NCBI RefSeq assembly: GCF_042675915.1
Contig: NZ_JBHTKL010000001.1
Coordinates: 372,001-436,000 of the forward strand
From: Thalassobacillus_A hwangdonensis
Lineage (GTDB): Bacteria > Bacillota > Bacilli > Bacillales > Halobacillaceae
Length of the DNA: 64,000 nucleotides
Reading direction: 5' to 3'
Part shown: piece after piece, positions 23,199 to 31,893 of the stretch
Layout of the letters: each line of letters opens with the position of its first letter
How positions within the stretch are numbered: the stretch's first letter is position 1
The notes under the pieces: generated by a model
Database searches by the model: none
The model's input: only the letters and a program-made list of their open reading frames with translations
What the model was told of the DNA's origin: nothing
Program-made: the position numbers and the translations under genes

Positions 23199-24059
23199 TT
23201 AGCTGGGCTGGGACAATCGGAATAAGGTAATTTCAGGCTTGCATAGGAATCGGTATGGCATTCTGGTCGTTCCAATCCCTCTCGTTACATACAACTTCAT
23301 TGAGTCACTGCCCACATCATGCCAACCCTCCACATACTTCTTTGCCAAAGGGGGAGTGATCAGGTCACCGACGATTGGCAGGCGTATTTGTCCTCCGTGA
23401 CTATGACCGGATAACTGTAGGTCCACCTGGTATCGGCTTGCTTCATCTGCAAAATCAGGCTCATGACAAAGTAAGATGGTGAACAGATCTTCAGGAACCC
23501 CATCAAGTGTCCGGTGCAAATTCGGCTTACCGAGCATGACATCATCCAGGCCTGCCATGGCAATTGATGCCTCACCCTGATTTACTATTGTATGCTGGTT
23601 TCTTAAGAGTTGAAAACCGCCCTTTTTCATTGTCTGATCTACTATGTCTGTACCGTACCCTCCATGATCATGGTTGCCGTAGATCCAAAACTTGCCGTAT
23701 GGTGCGTTCAACTTTGACAACAGACCTTCCAATCGATTGTTCCACGAATAGGCATTCGGCTGATCTACCAGGTCCCCGGCAAATACGATTAAATCAGGAG
23801 ATTCTTTATTGATGGAGTTTACAAGCTTTTCGAACTGATTCAGATCATAATTGAATCCGAGATGTGTATCAGAAAACAGTAGTATCTTGAAATCCTGGAA
23901 GCTGGAAGGAATCGTTTGGGAAGCGATCGTTTCTTTCTTTACGTCCAGCATGTCAGTTTCGATATATCTTGCATAATAGTACCCGCCACTTGATAGGCCG
24001 AATATAGCAAAAACACTAGTAAGTGCCTTTTTTAAGAATGTTCGTCTGGTAATCCTCAT
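23199..24059 (-). CDS. ykuE: Tat-exported metallophosphoesterase, YkuE-like
   Basis: A 286-residue calcineurin-like phosphoesterase. A twin-arginine signal (RITRRTFLKKALTSVFAIFG) opens the protein. The metal sites are all present: FSDTHLG, AGDLVDQP, YGNHDHG, CHEPD and SGHSHGGQ. B. subtilis YkuE is a Tat substrate bound to the cell wall, and the position beside fadH agrees. The natural substrate is not established; phosphoesters such as UDP-diacylglucosamine-type or wall phosphates are guesses. Confidence 0.9.
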   Translation of the reverse strand: MRITRRTFLKKALTSVFAIFGLSSGGYYYARYIETDMLDVKKETIASQTIPSSFQDFKILLFSDTHLGFNYDLNQFEKLVNSINKESPDLIVFAGDLVDQPNAYSWNNRLEGLLSKLNAPYGKFWIYGNHDHGGYGTDIVDQTMKKGGFQLLRNQHTIVNQGEASIAMAGLDDVMLGKPNLHRTLDGVPEDLFTILLCHEPDFADEASRYQVDLQLSGHSHGGQIRLPIVGDLITPPLAKKYVEGWHDVGSDSMKLYVTRGIGTTRMPYRFLCKPEITLFRLSQPS

Positions 24060-24218
24060 CAGAAGTTCCTCTCCTTCAATGCTTTCACATGAATTATAGC
24101 ATGAAGAAAGCGCAGCAAAGGGTGACGCAAAAAAATGTTAGAAGAATGAAAAAACACGAAAAATGAACAGGAATTCATTTTTTTATGTGGAACTAGTAAG
24201 GGTAGAGGAGGAATGTTG

Positions 24219-24986
24219 ATGGAGAATCAAGTAGTAATTGTCACTGGAGGTTCCAGTGGAATGGGGAAATACATGGCCAAAAAATTCATCGAAGAAGGTG
24301 CGAAAGTAGCGATAACAGGCCGAAGTGAAGAAAGGCTGAACGAAGCAGGGCTCGAGATCGCAAAAGGTGCAGAAGACCGCTTATTAAAAATCGTCATGGA
24401 TGTTAGAAATACAGATGACGTGCAAAGAATGGTTAAAGAGACTGTCGAAACATTCGGTGGTATCGATCACCTGATCAATAATGCTGCGGGGAATTTCATT
24501 GCACCTGCTGAAAAGCTGTCACCGAATGGTTGGAAATCTGTAATCGATATAGTCTTGAATGGAACGTTCTACTGCAGTCACGCGGTAGGTCACTACTGGA
24601 TTGAGAACAAAAAGAAAGGCACCATCCTCAATATGGTTGCTACATATGCTTGGAATGCAGGGGCTGGCGTGATTCATTCCGCAGCTGCGAAAGCTGGTGT
24701 TCTATCCATGACAAGGACACTTGCGGTCGAATGGGGCTCAAGATATGGAGTACGCGTGAATGCAATTGCTCCAGGGCCGATTGAACGTACTGGCGGAGCG
24801 GATAAACTGTTTGAATCCGAAGAAGCTGCAAAGCGTACATTGGAATCTGTACCTCTTAAACGATTGGGGCAACCGGAAGAGATTGCAGACCTGGCACACT
24901 TCATCCTGTCAGACAAAGCATCGTATATGAATGGTGAAGTTGTGACGTTGGACGGTGGCCAATGGCTTAATCCATTCCCGTTTTAA
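24219..24986 (+). CDS. fadH: 2,4-dienoyl-CoA reductase FadH (SDR family)
   Basis: A 255-residue short-chain dehydrogenase that reduces 2,4-dienoyl-CoA with NADPH during beta-oxidation of unsaturated fatty acids. The cofactor site is VTGGSSGMG and the NNAAGNF motif follows. The usual SDR YxxxK pair appears as HSAAAKAG, with Lys kept and Tyr replaced, as in FadH/DECR-type enzymes. IAPGPIERTGGADKLFESE and the end GGQWLNPFPF match B. subtilis FadH closely. The start is placed at 24219 because GAGGAGGA is too near the ATG at 24213. An imperfect palindrome sits at 24161-24180. Confidence 0.92.
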   Translation: MENQVVIVTGGSSGMGKYMAKKFIEEGAKVAITGRSEERLNEAGLEIAKGAEDRLLKIVMDVRNTDDVQRMVKETVETFGGIDHLINNAAGNFIAPAEKLSPNGWKSVIDIVLNGTFYCSHAVGHYWIENKKKGTILNMVATYAWNAGAGVIHSAAAKAGVLSMTRTLAVEWGSRYGVRVNAIAPGPIERTGGADKLFESEEAAKRTLESVPLKRLGQPEEIADLAHFILSDKASYMNGEVVTLDGGQWLNPFPF

Positions 24987-25006
24987 TTGATAGGTGATTA
25001 CGAATG

Positions 25007-25046
25007 AAGAGGACCCGGACAACAATGTTGTCCGGGTCCTCTTTTT
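25007..25046. terminator. Bidirectional terminator
   Basis: AAGAGGACCCGGACAAC pairs with TTGTCCGGGTCCTCTT over AATG, flanked by T on the + side, between convergent fadH and the hemolysin III gene. Confidence 0.88.
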
Positions 25047-25071
25047 ACATTATCTATATTGGTGCTTCTTA

Positions 25072-25707
25072 TTAAATGATGTAAAAGAATATAGTGAAGA
25101 AATGGAGAATGGAACCTCCTAATACGAACAAATGCCATACCATATGATGGAAAGGAAAGCTTCGCCATACATAGAAGATGCTTCCGATTGAATAGAGCAC
25201 ACCTCCGACAACAAGGTAAGTGATACCTGCTGCAGGCAGCTCTGCAGTCAATGGTCCCCATGCAAGGACGATCAGCCAGCCCATAAGAACGTAAAACGCC
25301 GTCGAAAGAACGACAAACCGCTTCACGAAAAAGACTTTGAAGATGATACCTAACAAGGCAATGCCCCACACGATTCCGAATATCGTCCAGCCAAGCGTTC
25401 CACGCAGTGGCACAAGCATGATAGGTGTGTACGTACCTGCGATGAATAAGTAAATGGCAGAGTGGTCGAAGATCTCAAATAGGTCTTTGGCTTTTCCTTT
25501 CGGGAAGCTGTGTACCAATGTGGAAGAGGTGTACATCAATAGCATCGTTGCTCCATAAATGGATACGGATACGATATGCCAGGCGTTCCCTTTAAGACTG
25601 GCGAATACGATAAGCAGTACTAGTGCAGCTATACTTAGCAGCACACCTATTCCATGGGTAATCGCGTGGGAAATTTCTTCACGCTTAGTAAATGTATGGG
25701 TGGTCAT
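25072..25707 (-). CDS. Hemolysin III / YqfA (PAQR-type) membrane protein
   Basis: A 211-residue protein with seven hydrophobic helices. It has the PAQR/hemolysin III motifs EEISHAITHGIGVLLS, SSTLVHSF, IFDHSAIYLFIAGTYTPI and FHHMVWHLFVLGGSILHF, whose Ser/His/Asp residues form the metal site. The family is named for a Bacillus cereus cytolysin, but the physiological role is probably membrane-lipid homeostasis. The start is the ATG at 25707, with GAGGGG upstream; the TTG six codons earlier overlaps that site. Confidence 0.88.
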   Translation of the reverse strand: MTTHTFTKREEISHAITHGIGVLLSIAALVLLIVFASLKGNAWHIVSVSIYGATMLLMYTSSTLVHSFPKGKAKDLFEIFDHSAIYLFIAGTYTPIMLVPLRGTLGWTIFGIVWGIALLGIIFKVFFVKRFVVLSTAFYVLMGWLIVLAWGPLTAELPAAGITYLVVGGVLYSIGSIFYVWRSFPFHHMVWHLFVLGGSILHFFTIFFYII

Positions 25708-25827
25708 AGTCGTACATCCCCTCAATTAACATAAGATGGTTTCCATTATCTCATGATTGCATCAAATCTTCCACAAATATCACAAGGATTATTATGCTTT
25801 CATATAGTATCAAAAAGGATGATTTCA

Positions 25828-25965
25828 TTGTTTTATAAATGCCCTGTATGCTGCCTGATTTTTCGTGAACCAGGAACCTGTAATCATTGTAATGAAGGTG
25901 CGCTGACAGAATTGATCATAAATTTAGAAAAAGATAGTGATGGGAAGAGGTTTGAAAAAAGGTAG
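25828..25965 (+). CDS. Small zinc-ribbon-like protein
   Basis: A 45-residue protein with CPVC near the N-terminus and CNHC twelve residues later, a compact zinc-ribbon arrangement, followed by a charged tail. I favour the TTG at 25828, with AAAGGA 8 bases upstream; an ATG three codons earlier overlaps the ribosome site. No family is recognised. The two Cys pairs argue that the frame is real. Confidence 0.55.
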   Translation: MFYKCPVCCLIFREPGTCNHCNEGALTELIINLEKDSDGKRFEKR

Positions 25966-26124
25966 GAACTGGGTATCGTTTACAGCTGAAATCAATAGCT
26001 GAAAAGGGGACCTTACAGGAGAAGTAGTGTAGTTTTACTTACTTGGTTTGTGTTAAACTTAATGTGGTAATTGATGTGCGTGTAGGCATACTCCTTCAGC
26101 TGCAAGATCAAAGGGAGTGTCAAG

Positions 26125-26571
26125 ATGATTCATGTAGAGAACAACGAACTATTACAACTTAGTGTCAACGATTTAATGATACCATCAGAAAAAGTGGCTC
26201 ATGTCCAAATGGGGAACCCTTTGGAACATGCGTTGCTTGTATTGGTTAAATCCGGTTATTCGGCAGTTCCGGTTCTGGACCCTACCTATAAATTGCAAGG
26301 TGTCATCAGTAAAACCTTGATTATCGAGCAGACGCTTGGAATAGAGAGGTTCGAACTGGATAAACTCTCGGAAATGGTTGTCAGTGATGTCGTGAACGAA
26401 GATATCCCGTGCCTCAGTCGTTATGATTCATTTTTGAAGGCGTTGAAGGTCGTAATCGACCATCCATTCGTTTGTGTTGCAGATCAGGATGGAAGATTTG
26501 ACGGGATCCTAACTCGAAGAGCAATATTAAAGCAGTTGAATAAACATTTACACGCATTGAGACAAGCGTGA
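26125..26571 (+). CDS. darB: CBS-domain c-di-AMP-binding protein DarB (YkuL/CbpB)
   Basis: A 148-residue protein made of two CBS motifs (about 15-70 and 85-140). LSVNDLMIPSEKVAHVQ, HALLVLVKSGYSAVPVLD and LTRRAILKQLNK fit YkuL. In Bacillus and Listeria this protein binds c-di-AMP and, when unliganded, stimulates the (p)ppGpp synthetase Rel and pyruvate carboxylase, reporting low potassium. It lies between fadH and dapH, as in B. subtilis, and the KtrC and KtrB/D-type c-di-AMP-responsive K+ genes are in the same window. GGGAG precedes the ATG. Confidence 0.9.
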   Translation: MIHVENNELLQLSVNDLMIPSEKVAHVQMGNPLEHALLVLVKSGYSAVPVLDPTYKLQGVISKTLIIEQTLGIERFELDKLSEMVVSDVVNEDIPCLSRYDSFLKALKVVIDHPFVCVADQDGRFDGILTRRAILKQLNKHLHALRQA

Positions 26572-26613
26572 TTACGTGAAGTCTCTGATCAAAGGAATAA
26601 AGATTGACTGAGT

Positions 26614-26675
26614 GGATGAGAATACCTCCTCGAATGATGCCCGGAATAATCGGGTGGAAGGGGGTGTTCTCATCC
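26614..26675 (+). promoter_or_regulatory. Long hairpin leader of the MFS exporter gene
   Basis: GGATGAGAATACC (26614-26626) pairs with GGTGTTCTCATCC (26663-26675) with one T-G pair. A nested CCCG-CGGG hairpin (26640-26654) and C-rich/G-rich inner segments can extend the stem. No T run follows, so this is not a simple terminator. It lies 50 bases before the start codon and may control expression as a repressor site or RNA structure. Confidence 0.55.
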
Positions 26676-26725
26676 TCTCTTATAGGACAATCCTTCAACT
26701 GCAAAAGACAAAAGAGGTAATGGAA

Positions 26726-28219
26726 ATGAATGAAAAGCAGCAAGTACATAAGAAACCGATCAAACGTCCGTTAGTATTAGCCTCCATCATGCTGGCTATG
26801 TTTCTAGCAGCAATCGAAGCGACGATCGTTTCGACCGCAATGCCAAGTATTGTTGCAGATTTAGGAGGATTCAGCAAATACAGCTGGGTGTTTTCAGCTT
26901 ATTTATTGACGAATGCATCCACGGTGTTGATTTTTGGTAAACTGTCCGATATTTTCGGTAGAAAACCGATCTTTTTAACTGGGATATCTATCTTTCTATT
27001 AGGTTCGATCTTCAGTGCCTTATCCATTTCTATGGATATGCTGATTGCTGCCAGGCTATTGCAGGGACTGGGGGCTGGAGCTTTGATGCCGATAGCGACG
27101 ACCATTGTCGGAGATATCTATACGAAAGAAGAACGTGCCAATATACAAGGGTATCTTTCGAGTGTATGGGGGATTTCAGCAGTTACCGGACCGGCGCTCG
27201 GTGGTTTTTTCGTTGATGTGCTCAGCTGGCCGTATGTATTCTGGATGAACCTTCCACTCGGGGTGCTGGCATTGATCGGAATCCTGGTATTTTTCCGGGA
27301 AGACGTGGACAAGGAAGATCGATCCATCGATTATGGTGGTTCGGTACTGATGATGCTTGCTGTCAGTACGCTGATGATCATCCTTGTCGAAGGTGGAGTG
27401 GGAATACCATGGAACTCACCGCTCATGTACCTGTTAAGTGCTATTACAGTATCAGGATTCCTATTGTTTGTCTTCCAGGAATTGAGGGTAAAGTCACCCA
27501 TGATGCCGTTCCATATTTGGAAGTACAGGTCAATCGCAGTAGCGAATGTAACTTCGTTGACGACAGGCATGATATTGATTGGTGTATCCAGTTATCTGCC
27601 TGCATTCGTACAAGGGGTGATGGAAAAGTCAGCTACCGTAGCCGGTTTCACTTTGACAACGATGTCGATCGGTTGGCCGATATCTTCCGCACTTGCAGGT
27701 AGATTACTGCTCCGTATCGGATTCCGAACGACATCATTGATTGGTGGCAGCTCGTTGATCATTGGAGGAATCTTCTTTTTCATGCTTTCTCCTGATAAAG
27801 GACCATTATGGGCAGCAGCAGGTTCTTTCTTCATTGGTGTAGGGATGGGGCTGTGTACCACTTCGTTCATTGTTTCCATTCAGAGCACTGTAGACTGGAA
27901 GACAAGAGGAATCGCTACTGCTTCGAATATGTTCATGCGCTCGCTTGGGAGTGCAATAGGAGCGGCCCTGCTTGGGGGTCTATTGAACAGTAAAATACAA
28001 AGTGATATCCAGCAGGCGGACATGGGGGACGAGCTCGATGTCGATTCGACGAATATCCTGCTTGATCCAGATAAACGTGGAGAATTATCCACAGAAGCAA
28101 TTCGCGTGCTTCAAGATGCATTAAGCTCAGGATTGCACTACGTCTATATCGGTCTTCTTTGTCTTGCAATCATCAGTTTTCTGTTGATTACTCTATTGCC
28201 TAAAGGAGATCGGGCATGA
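26726..28219 (+). CDS. MFS multidrug exporter, DHA2 (14-helix, EmrB/QacA) family
   Basis: A 497-residue membrane transporter with 14 predicted helices. The first helix carries AMFLAAIEATIVSTAMPSI, and the loop 2-3 motif is GKLSDIFGRKPIF. RLLQGLGAGALMPIATTIVGD and the GPALGGFFVD antiporter motif C are present. It is expected to expel hydrophobic drugs or dyes by proton antiport; the substrate is unknown. The start chosen is the ATG at 26726, 8 bases after AGAGGT; an ATG six bases earlier is too close. It is inserted between darB and dapH relative to B. subtilis, behind a long hairpin leader. Confidence 0.9.
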   Translation: MNEKQQVHKKPIKRPLVLASIMLAMFLAAIEATIVSTAMPSIVADLGGFSKYSWVFSAYLLTNASTVLIFGKLSDIFGRKPIFLTGISIFLLGSIFSALSISMDMLIAARLLQGLGAGALMPIATTIVGDIYTKEERANIQGYLSSVWGISAVTGPALGGFFVDVLSWPYVFWMNLPLGVLALIGILVFFREDVDKEDRSIDYGGSVLMMLAVSTLMIILVEGGVGIPWNSPLMYLLSAITVSGFLLFVFQELRVKSPMMPFHIWKYRSIAVANVTSLTTGMILIGVSSYLPAFVQGVMEKSATVAGFTLTTMSIGWPISSALAGRLLLRIGFRTTSLIGGSSLIIGGIFFFMLSPDKGPLWAAAGSFFIGVGMGLCTTSFIVSIQSTVDWKTRGIATASNMFMRSLGSAIGAALLGGLLNSKIQSDIQQADMGDELDVDSTNILLDPDKRGELSTEAIRVLQDALSSGLHYVYIGLLCLAIISFLLITLLPKGDRA

Positions 28220-28295
28220 ATTTCTTGTCACAAACTTTTCACTTTGATAAAGTAAATGAAGCGAATATAAGAAAGATCCAAGGAGGACGATGTAA

Positions 28296-29015
28296 ATGAA
28301 ACAAATGGATGCAAATGAAATCATCTCTTTTATTTCCAATAGTAAGAAGTCAACCCCGGTGAAAGTTTATCTTAAAGGGGATAACATCAACGAGCTTGAT
28401 TTCGGCGAGAATATCCAGGACTTCATCGATGGAAAGTCAGGTGTCATATTCGGTGAGTGGAAAGACGTCAAAGCATTCCTTGACCAGCATGGCAAGCAGA
28501 TCGAAGATTATGTCATCGAAAATGATCGCCGTAACTCAGCGATTCCATTGCTTGATATGAAAAATATCAATGCACGTATCGAACCGGGTGCCGTAATCCG
28601 TGATCAGGTGGAAATTGGTGACGGAGCAGTCATTATGATGGGTGCTATGATCAACATCGGTTCTGTCGTAGGTGAAGGCACGATGATCGATATGAATGTC
28701 GTGCTTGGTGGCCGTGCCACTGTCGGTAAGAACTGCCACATCGGAGCAGGAGCTGTCCTTGCCGGTGTCATTGAACCACCATCTGCCAGCCCAGTCGTCA
28801 TTGAGGACGGTGTTGTAATCGGAGCGAATGCAGTGATCCTTGAAGGAGTCACGGTTGGTGAAGGTTCCGTCGTTGCAGCAGGGTCGATCGTAACGCAGGA
28901 TGTTCCTCCAAATACATTGGTAGCTGGAACACCAGCAAAGAAGCTGAAAGATATCGACGATCAGACAAAATCCAAAACAGAAATCAAACAGGAACTACGT
29001 AAATTGAATGATTGA
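28296..29015 (+). CDS. dapH: Tetrahydrodipicolinate N-acetyltransferase DapH
   Basis: A 239-residue left-handed beta-helix acyltransferase. It acetylates tetrahydrodipicolinate in the acetylase branch to meso-DAP and lysine. Hexapeptide repeats run from ~90 to 215 (RIEPGAVIRDQVEIGDGAVI, then IGSVVGEGTMIDMNVVLGGR and VVAAGSIVTQDVPPN). The N-terminal ~85 residues are the DapH-specific domain. AAGGAGG lies 9 bases before the ATG. It is followed by dapL after a 58-base gap containing a hairpin; patA of the same route is at 17096. Confidence 0.95.
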   Translation: MKQMDANEIISFISNSKKSTPVKVYLKGDNINELDFGENIQDFIDGKSGVIFGEWKDVKAFLDQHGKQIEDYVIENDRRNSAIPLLDMKNINARIEPGAVIRDQVEIGDGAVIMMGAMINIGSVVGEGTMIDMNVVLGGRATVGKNCHIGAGAVLAGVIEPPSASPVVIEDGVVIGANAVILEGVTVGEGSVVAAGSIVTQDVPPNTLVAGTPAKKLKDIDDQTKSKTEIKQELRKLND

Positions 29016-29019
29016 TTCT

Positions 29020-29049
29020 GAAAGGCCTTGCTATGCAGCAGGGCCTTTT
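29020..29049 (+). terminator. Hairpin between dapH and dapL
   Basis: AAAGGCC pairs with GGGCCTTT (loop region TTGCTATGCAGCA partly paired), followed by TA. The weak T tract suggests partial termination within a dapH-dapL transcript. Confidence 0.5.
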
Positions 29050-29073
29050 ACATAAGGAAGAGGTGAAAAACAG

Positions 29074-30189
29074 GTGTCAGATTTGATTTCAATTCGCAGA
29101 GAACTGCACCAAATCCCTGAGTTGGGGTATAAGGAATTCAAGACGCAGGCATATCTATTGGAAAAGATTCGCTCATTACCCCAGGAGCACCTGGAAATCA
29201 AAACGTGGAAAACAGGCATCCTTGTACGCGTGAAAGGTCTCAATCCGAAGCAGACCATCGGATATCGAGCGGATATCGACGGGTTGCCGATTGCTGAAAA
29301 GACAGCGTACCCCTTTGCGTCGACACATGAGGGGCAGATGCATGCATGTGGACATGACTTCCATATGACGATTGCGCTTGGAGCATTGGAGAAGCTAGCC
29401 TATAAGCCGACTGACGATCATGTGCTTTTCATTTTCCAGCCTGCAGAAGAAGGTCCTGGAGGTGCTGAACCACTTCTACAAACCAATGAATTCAAAGCAT
29501 GGAAGCCTGATAACATCTTTGCGCTTCATATCGCTCCTGAGCTGCCTGTCGGAACAGTTGCTTCTCGGGAAGGTCTCTTGTTCGCAAATACGAGTGAACT
29601 GTTCATTGATCTTGAAGGGAAAGGCGGTCATGCAGCCTATCCTCACTTCACCCATGACATGGTGGTAGCTGCCAGTTACTTTGTGACGCAGCTGCAGCAA
29701 ATCGTCTCGCGCAGAATCAACCCGCTTGATAGTGCTGTCATTACCATAGGCAAAATAGAAGGTGGAACTGTCCAGAATATTATCGCAGAACATGCCAGGC
29801 TCGAAGGGACAATCCGGACAATGTCACCTGAGGCGATGAAACAAGTGAAACAGTTTATCGAAAACGCTGCCCGTGGCCTGGAACTCGGACATGAATGTAA
29901 AGTATCCATTGACTATGGAGCAAACTATCATCAGGTGACGAACAATGGTGAGCTTGTCGATCGATTTGCTGAAGTGACTCTGGATCAAGGTTTTACTTAT
30001 GAACAAGCTCCACCTGCTATGACAGGTGAAGATTTCGGGTATATGGTAAAAGAGATACCGGGCTTCATGTTCTGGCTGGGTGTTGATTCCGAATACGGGC
30101 TTCATCATGCAAAACTCAAACCAGACGAAAAAGCAATTGGTGTAGGAGTGCAACTCGTCGAATCGATGATCCGTAAATGGCGTGGATAA
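29074..30189 (+). CDS. dapL: N-acetyldiaminopimelate deacetylase DapL (M20 family)
   Basis: A 371-residue metallopeptidase-fold amidohydrolase that releases acetate from N-acetyl-LL-DAP. It has the M20D pattern: RRELHQIPELGYKEFKT, the metal ligands HACGHDFH and FIFQPAEEGPGGAEP, and ALHIAPELPVG. MTGEDFGYM and LHHAKLKP close the site. The start is a GTG with AAGAGGTG 7 bases upstream. The gene order dapH-dapL-ykuS is conserved in B. subtilis (ykuQ-ykuR-ykuS). Confidence 0.93.
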   Translation: MSDLISIRRELHQIPELGYKEFKTQAYLLEKIRSLPQEHLEIKTWKTGILVRVKGLNPKQTIGYRADIDGLPIAEKTAYPFASTHEGQMHACGHDFHMTIALGALEKLAYKPTDDHVLFIFQPAEEGPGGAEPLLQTNEFKAWKPDNIFALHIAPELPVGTVASREGLLFANTSELFIDLEGKGGHAAYPHFTHDMVVAASYFVTQLQQIVSRRINPLDSAVITIGKIEGGTVQNIIAEHARLEGTIRTMSPEAMKQVKQFIENAARGLELGHECKVSIDYGANYHQVTNNGELVDRFAEVTLDQGFTYEQAPPAMTGEDFGYMVKEIPGFMFWLGVDSEYGLHHAKLKPDEKAIGVGVQLVESMIRKWRG

Positions 30190-30262
30190 TTCTTGTGCAT
30201 ACCAAGATCCCCTAAGGAAAGACTAATAGGTGATTTTCACTAAAGTCGAGGAGGAGATCTTT

Positions 30263-30505
30263 ATGACAAGGATAGCAGTGGAAGAAAACTTAGCAGATGT
30301 ACGAGCTGCACTTCAGCAAAAAGGGTACGACATCGTCACATTGAAAAATGAGAAGGATGCTGAAGGCTGTGATTGCTGTGTCATTTCAGGGCAGGACAAA
30401 AACACGATGGGCATGGCGACTGCGTCAACACAAGGTGCGGTCATCAATGCCGATGGGTGTACTGCTGATGAAGTGTGCCAGCAGGTGGAACAAAGGTTTC
30501 AATAA
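30263..30505 (+). CDS. ykuS: YkuS/UPF0180 family protein
   Basis: An 80-residue soluble protein of the UPF0180 family, function unknown. RIAVEENLADVRAALQQKGYD at the start and CDCCVISGQDKNTMG with the following TQGAVINADGCTADEV are family features; the CDCC cluster is notable and might bind metal. The start is the ATG at 30263, with GAGGAGGAG upstream. Its place behind dapL is the same as in B. subtilis. Confidence 0.88.
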   Translation: MTRIAVEENLADVRAALQQKGYDIVTLKNEKDAEGCDCCVISGQDKNTMGMATASTQGAVINADGCTADEVCQQVEQRFQ

Positions 30506-30551
30506 ATAGAGGGATGGGTGACCATCCCAATACATAGAAGGGGAGAGTGTA

Positions 30552-31832
30552 ATGGAATCAACGATTAAATTGTTGGCAGTTGCTTTACTGATCGTTCTGA
30601 CTGCTTTTTTTGTAGCGAGTGAGTTTGCAATCGTAAAGGTCCGTAAATCGAAAATGGAATCGAGAGCAAATGAAGGCGATAAGAAGGCAGAATACTCGTT
30701 GAAACTGTTGAATAATCTCGATTACTACTTATCTGCCTGTCAACTTGGGATCACCATTACCGCTCTCGGGTTAGGTTGGCTTGGAGAACCTACCCTTGAG
30801 CATTTATTGAGTCCACTCCTTGAACGATTCGACTTGCCGTCTGCCATCAGTCATACGATTTCATTTGCACTTGCATTCTTCATCATCACCTTTTTGCATG
30901 TCGTACTTGGAGAACTTGCCCCAAAAACGGTAGCGATCCAAAAGGCAGAAGGTGTTACTTTGCTTCTGTCTAGACCATTGGTTTGGTTCAGCAAATTGAT
31001 GTATCCGCTGATCTGGCTCTTGAATGGCTCTGCCAATGTCCTTGTCCGTATGTTCGGACTTCAGACGGCCAAGGAGTCAGAGGAAGTCCATTCAGAAGAC
31101 GAGCTTCGCTACATCATGACACGGAGTTTCCAAAAAGGGGAGATCAACCGATCCGAATACCATTATGTGGACCGGATCTTCGAATTTGATAATCGCACAG
31201 CGAAAGAGATCATGATTCCCCGTACCGAAATGGTTGTCATCGACATCAATGATTCCCTGAACACTGTGTTAAGGGATGTAAAGCAGGAACGGTTCACGAG
31301 ATATCCCGTGATTGATGATGATAAGGACCATGTCCTAGGTGTCATCCATATGAAAGAACTTTTCTATAATGATGTCGAGTCCCAAGGGATTGAACCATTC
31401 ATCCGCCCGGTACTTAAAGTGTTTGAAAATATCCCGATCAACGATCTGCTGGTGAGAATGAGAAAGGACAGAAACCATTTAGCTGTGTTGACGGATGAAT
31501 ATGGTGGTACTTCCGGGCTGGTAACGATCGAAGACATTGTAGAAGAAATCGTTGGAGAAATAAGGGATGAGTTCGACCATGAAGAAGAACGAGCCATCAA
31601 GCGTTTGAAAAATGGACATTTTCTTGTGGAAGGTAAGGTCTCCATTCAGGACGTTAACGAGTATTTTGAAATTCAACTGCAACAGGATGATGTGGATACG
31701 ATTTCAGGCTGGATTTATATGCAGGATATCGATGCAGCCGAAGGGACTGTTCTTACTCATGAGTCCTATCACTTCAAAGTGGTAGATAAGGAAGGTAGTC
31801 AAATCAAGCAAGTGGAAGTATGGAAAGAATAG
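30552..31832 (+). CDS. CNNM/CorC (hemolysin C-like) transporter family protein
   Basis: A 426-residue protein. An N-terminal DUF21 membrane domain (about 1-190, with FFVASEFAIVKVRKSKM and CQLGITITALGLGWLGEPT) is followed by a CBS pair (about 205-335, IMIPRTEMVVID and TDEYGGTSGLVTIEDIVEEI). A CorC/HlyC domain (about 345-426) ends the protein. This is the YhdP/YugS/MpfA architecture, linked to Mg2+ export and magnesium tolerance. It is an insertion relative to B. subtilis between ykuS and ykuT. GGGGAGAG precedes the ATG. Confidence 0.9.
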   Translation: MESTIKLLAVALLIVLTAFFVASEFAIVKVRKSKMESRANEGDKKAEYSLKLLNNLDYYLSACQLGITITALGLGWLGEPTLEHLLSPLLERFDLPSAISHTISFALAFFIITFLHVVLGELAPKTVAIQKAEGVTLLLSRPLVWFSKLMYPLIWLLNGSANVLVRMFGLQTAKESEEVHSEDELRYIMTRSFQKGEINRSEYHYVDRIFEFDNRTAKEIMIPRTEMVVIDINDSLNTVLRDVKQERFTRYPVIDDDKDHVLGVIHMKELFYNDVESQGIEPFIRPVLKVFENIPINDLLVRMRKDRNHLAVLTDEYGGTSGLVTIEDIVEEIVGEIRDEFDHEEERAIKRLKNGHFLVEGKVSIQDVNEYFEIQLQQDDVDTISGWIYMQDIDAAEGTVLTHESYHFKVVDKEGSQIKQVEVWKE

Positions 31833-31842
31833 AATGAAAATT

Positions 31843-31880
31843 AGAAAGCCCCGAACAATTCCATTGTTCGGGGCTTTCCT
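31843..31880. terminator. Bidirectional terminator
   Basis: GAAAGCCCCGAACAAT pairs perfectly with ATTGTTCGGGGCTTTC over TCC, between convergent genes. Confidence 0.88.
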
Positions 31881-31893
31881 TTCACTGCCTCTA

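Noticed and set aside
30511..30528. Terminator after ykuS
   Set aside because: GGGATGG-GTGA-CCATCCC is a clean hairpin, but no T run follows and the next gene is on the same strand; it may be a processing site at most.
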